Of a stretch of 5,979 nt of DNA, positions 4,519 to 5,979 are shown in pieces. This DNA is from Cytophagales bacterium. Its GTDB lineage: Bacteria; Bacteroidota; Bacteroidia; Cytophagales; Cyclobacteriaceae. The DNA is taken from positions 1 through 5,979 of the forward strand of contig DPLR01000382.1 of assembly GCA_003541895.1 (NCBI GenBank), in the 5' to 3' direction. A program made the position numbers and the translations under genes. How positions within the stretch are numbered: position 1 is the first letter of the stretch; the number at the start of each line of letters is the position of its first letter. The notes beneath the pieces are model-generated. The model saw only the letters and a program-made list of their open reading frames with translations. It was not told the DNA's origin and made no database searches.

Positions 4519-5979
4519 CTAAAGAGTAACAGGTGGTTCACTTCCATGTTCGCGTTCGTATCGCTTTCTTTCAGTGAGGTAAAACAAAGGAGGGATAACG
4601 ATAGGCGCAAAGATCAAGGTGCTCGTGAGTCCACCAATAATTACCGTAGCCAAAGGGCGCTGCACGTCTGAGCCAATGCCTGAGCTGATGGCTGCCGGTA
4701 CCAGGCCAACAATGGCAACCACTAAAATGGAAAGTATAGCGCGAAGTTGTTCGCCAGAAGCATGAATGACAATTTCTTTTAATGTTCCCTGATGAAACTC
4801 TTCGGTTCGCTTAATGGCAGACATGAGTAGCACACCTGCCATTACTGAAATGCCAAAGATGGAAACAAAGCCAACACCCGCAGAGACATTGAAGTGATAA
4901 CCACGAATCAGTAACGCCAGTATGCCACCACCCAGCGCAAATGTTATGCACGACATTGTTACCAATGTATGTTTTGAGTTTTTAAAGAGAGAAAAAAGCA
5001 ATGCACCTACCAATAAAACAGTGAGCGGAATAGTTACCGAAAGCTGTTTGCCGGCACGCTCAAGGTTTTCATACTGCCCACCATAAATCACGTTGTACCC
5101 TTTCGGTATTTTAATTGACTTTTCAATTTTTTCGCTGACTTCGGCCACAAAACCACCTTGGTCGCGACCGCGTATGTTGGTGCGCACCGTTACCATTCGT
5201 TTACCGTTGATCCGGTAGATGTTGGTTTGGCCTTCAACATAGTTGATGTCGGCCAACTGGCTCATCGGAATGTAGGCGCCACTCGCTGAAGGAACCAATA
5301 AATTTTTTATTGCTTCGATTGTGCTTCTGCTTTCGGGAAGAAAGCGTGCAACGATATCGTAGCGTTTTGTGCCATCGTAAACTTTCGAAATAATTTTACC
5401 TCCAATGGCTGCTTCAATCATTCCTTGAATATCACTCACATTAATTCCAAACCGTGCGGCATTTTCGCGATTGATGTTAATGGCCACTTGTGCTTGTTCT
5501 CCCTCTTGTTCAACGTTAACGGCTACAGCGCCTTGCATGTTTCTAACGATCTCTGCAATGCTATCGGCTTTGGTGCGCATGAATTCTAGATTATCGCCTA
5601 CAACGGAAATGGCAAGATCAGCGGCACTTCCGGTAACAATTTCCATTACCTGGTCAATGATCGGCTGGCCGGTGGAAAAAAAGGCACCCGGAAAATGATT
5701 TTGCAAGTCGGTTTGAATCTGTGCTACCAAATCTTTTTTCTTGATGGTGTCGCTCCAGAGTTTGTATTCTTTAAGGCCAACTAAAATTTCAGTACGGTTG
5801 GTAGGGAAGGGGTCTGTACCGTCATCGTTACGCCCTGTCTGTGTGATTACATAATCAATAGGTGGATACTTTGAAATGATTTCTCTAATCTTAGGAGCAA
5901 GCTTTGCGTTCTCTTGAATCGTTACTCCAGCAGGCATAAAACAACGCAAGAAAATTGAACCTTCATCAAGCTCAGGTAA
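4519..5979 (-). CDS. CzcA/CusA-family heavy-metal efflux RND transporter, C-terminal half (5' end cut by window)
   Basis: The frame is open from the window edge to TAG at 4519: 486 residues, roughly half of a family member of about 1,030-1,050. It enters at LPELDEGSIFLR, the conserved stretch just after TM7 in this family, so an apparent TTG start at 5949 is not the true start. Residues 1-310 are the second periplasmic (porter and docking) region, with NRENAARFGI, GGKIISKVYDG and a GGQYENLERA stretch near 300. TM8-12 follow at about 312-333, 337-360, 363-389, 412-433 and 442-468, then a short charged tail. The protein would sit in the inner membrane as a proton-driven trimer, exporting substrate with a membrane-fusion protein and an outer-membrane channel; none of these partner genes is in view. 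The proton-relay residues of TM4 are upstream and cannot be checked. The three CusA Cu(I)-binding methionines appear replaced, so a divalent-metal (CzcA-like) or other substrate is as likely as copper. Confidence 0.93.
   Translation of the reverse strand, partial: LPELDEGSIFLRCFMPAGVTIQENAKLAPKIREIISKYPPIDYVITQTGRNDDGTDPFPTNRTEILVGLKEYKLWSDTIKKKDLVAQIQTDLQNHFPGAFFSTGQPIIDQVMEIVTGSAADLAISVVGDNLEFMRTKADSIAEIVRNMQGAVAVNVEQEGEQAQVAININRENAARFGINVSDIQGMIEAAIGGKIISKVYDGTKRYDIVARFLPESRSTIEAIKNLLVPSASGAYIPMSQLADINYVEGQTNIYRINGKRMVTVRTNIRGRDQGGFVAEVSEKIEKSIKIPKGYNVIYGGQYENLERAGKQLSVTIPLTVLLVGALLFSLFKNSKHTLVTMSCITFALGGGILALLIRGYHFNVSAGVGFVSIFGISVMAGVLLMSAIKRTEEFHQGTLKEIVIHASGEQLRAILSILVVAIVGLVPAAISSGIGSDVQRPLATVIIGGLTSTLIFAPIVIPPLFYLTERKRYEREHGSEPPVTL

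Noticed and set aside
5471..5698. Plus-strand 75-codon frame, Cys/Met/Thr-rich
   Set aside because: It is antisense to the conserved porter domain of the RND pump.

Overview
The window looks like chromosomal DNA of a member of the Bacteroidota, perhaps a Cytophagales- or Chitinophagales-type bacterium. This is inferred from AT-rich intergenic DNA without clear Shine-Dalgarno sequences, a TAnnTTTG-type -7 promoter element, a glycoside hydrolase lipoprotein, and the style of the RND pump and dioxygenase. No rRNA, tRNA, CRISPR array, insertion sequence or phage gene is visible.

All four genes lie on the minus strand, so transcription runs from high to low coordinates. (1) 5979-4519 is the C-terminal half of a CzcA/CusA-family RND efflux pump; its beginning lies outside the window. 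(2) About 4317-3427 is a DODA-type extradiol dioxygenase of the YgiD family with a short N-terminal extension resembling a decayed Tat signal. (3) 3282-1837 is a GH30-family glycoside hydrolase lipoprotein interrupted by one in-frame TAA at codon 181. (4) 1682-1 is an exported protein of unknown function with coiled-coil segments, a Pro/Ser linker and a probable outer-membrane beta-barrel; its C-terminus lies beyond position 1.

The gaps between genes are about 200, 144 and 154 bp, so these are probably separate transcription units. I see no evidence of a shared pathway: metal efflux, aromatic ring cleavage, glucan or glycoside hydrolysis and an envelope protein are simply neighbours. No gap exceeds 300 bp.

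The points most worth a second look are four. The first is the single nonsense codon in an otherwise intact GH30 gene. The second is a perfect 24-bp palindrome at 1752-1775, flanked at exactly 9 bp on each side by an A8 and a T9 tract. The third is the coil-linker-barrel architecture of the 1682-1 protein, with three tandem 11-residue repeats. The fourth is a perfect 10-bp-stem hairpin inside the 5' coding region of that gene. I did not find convincing evidence of a new multi-gene system.
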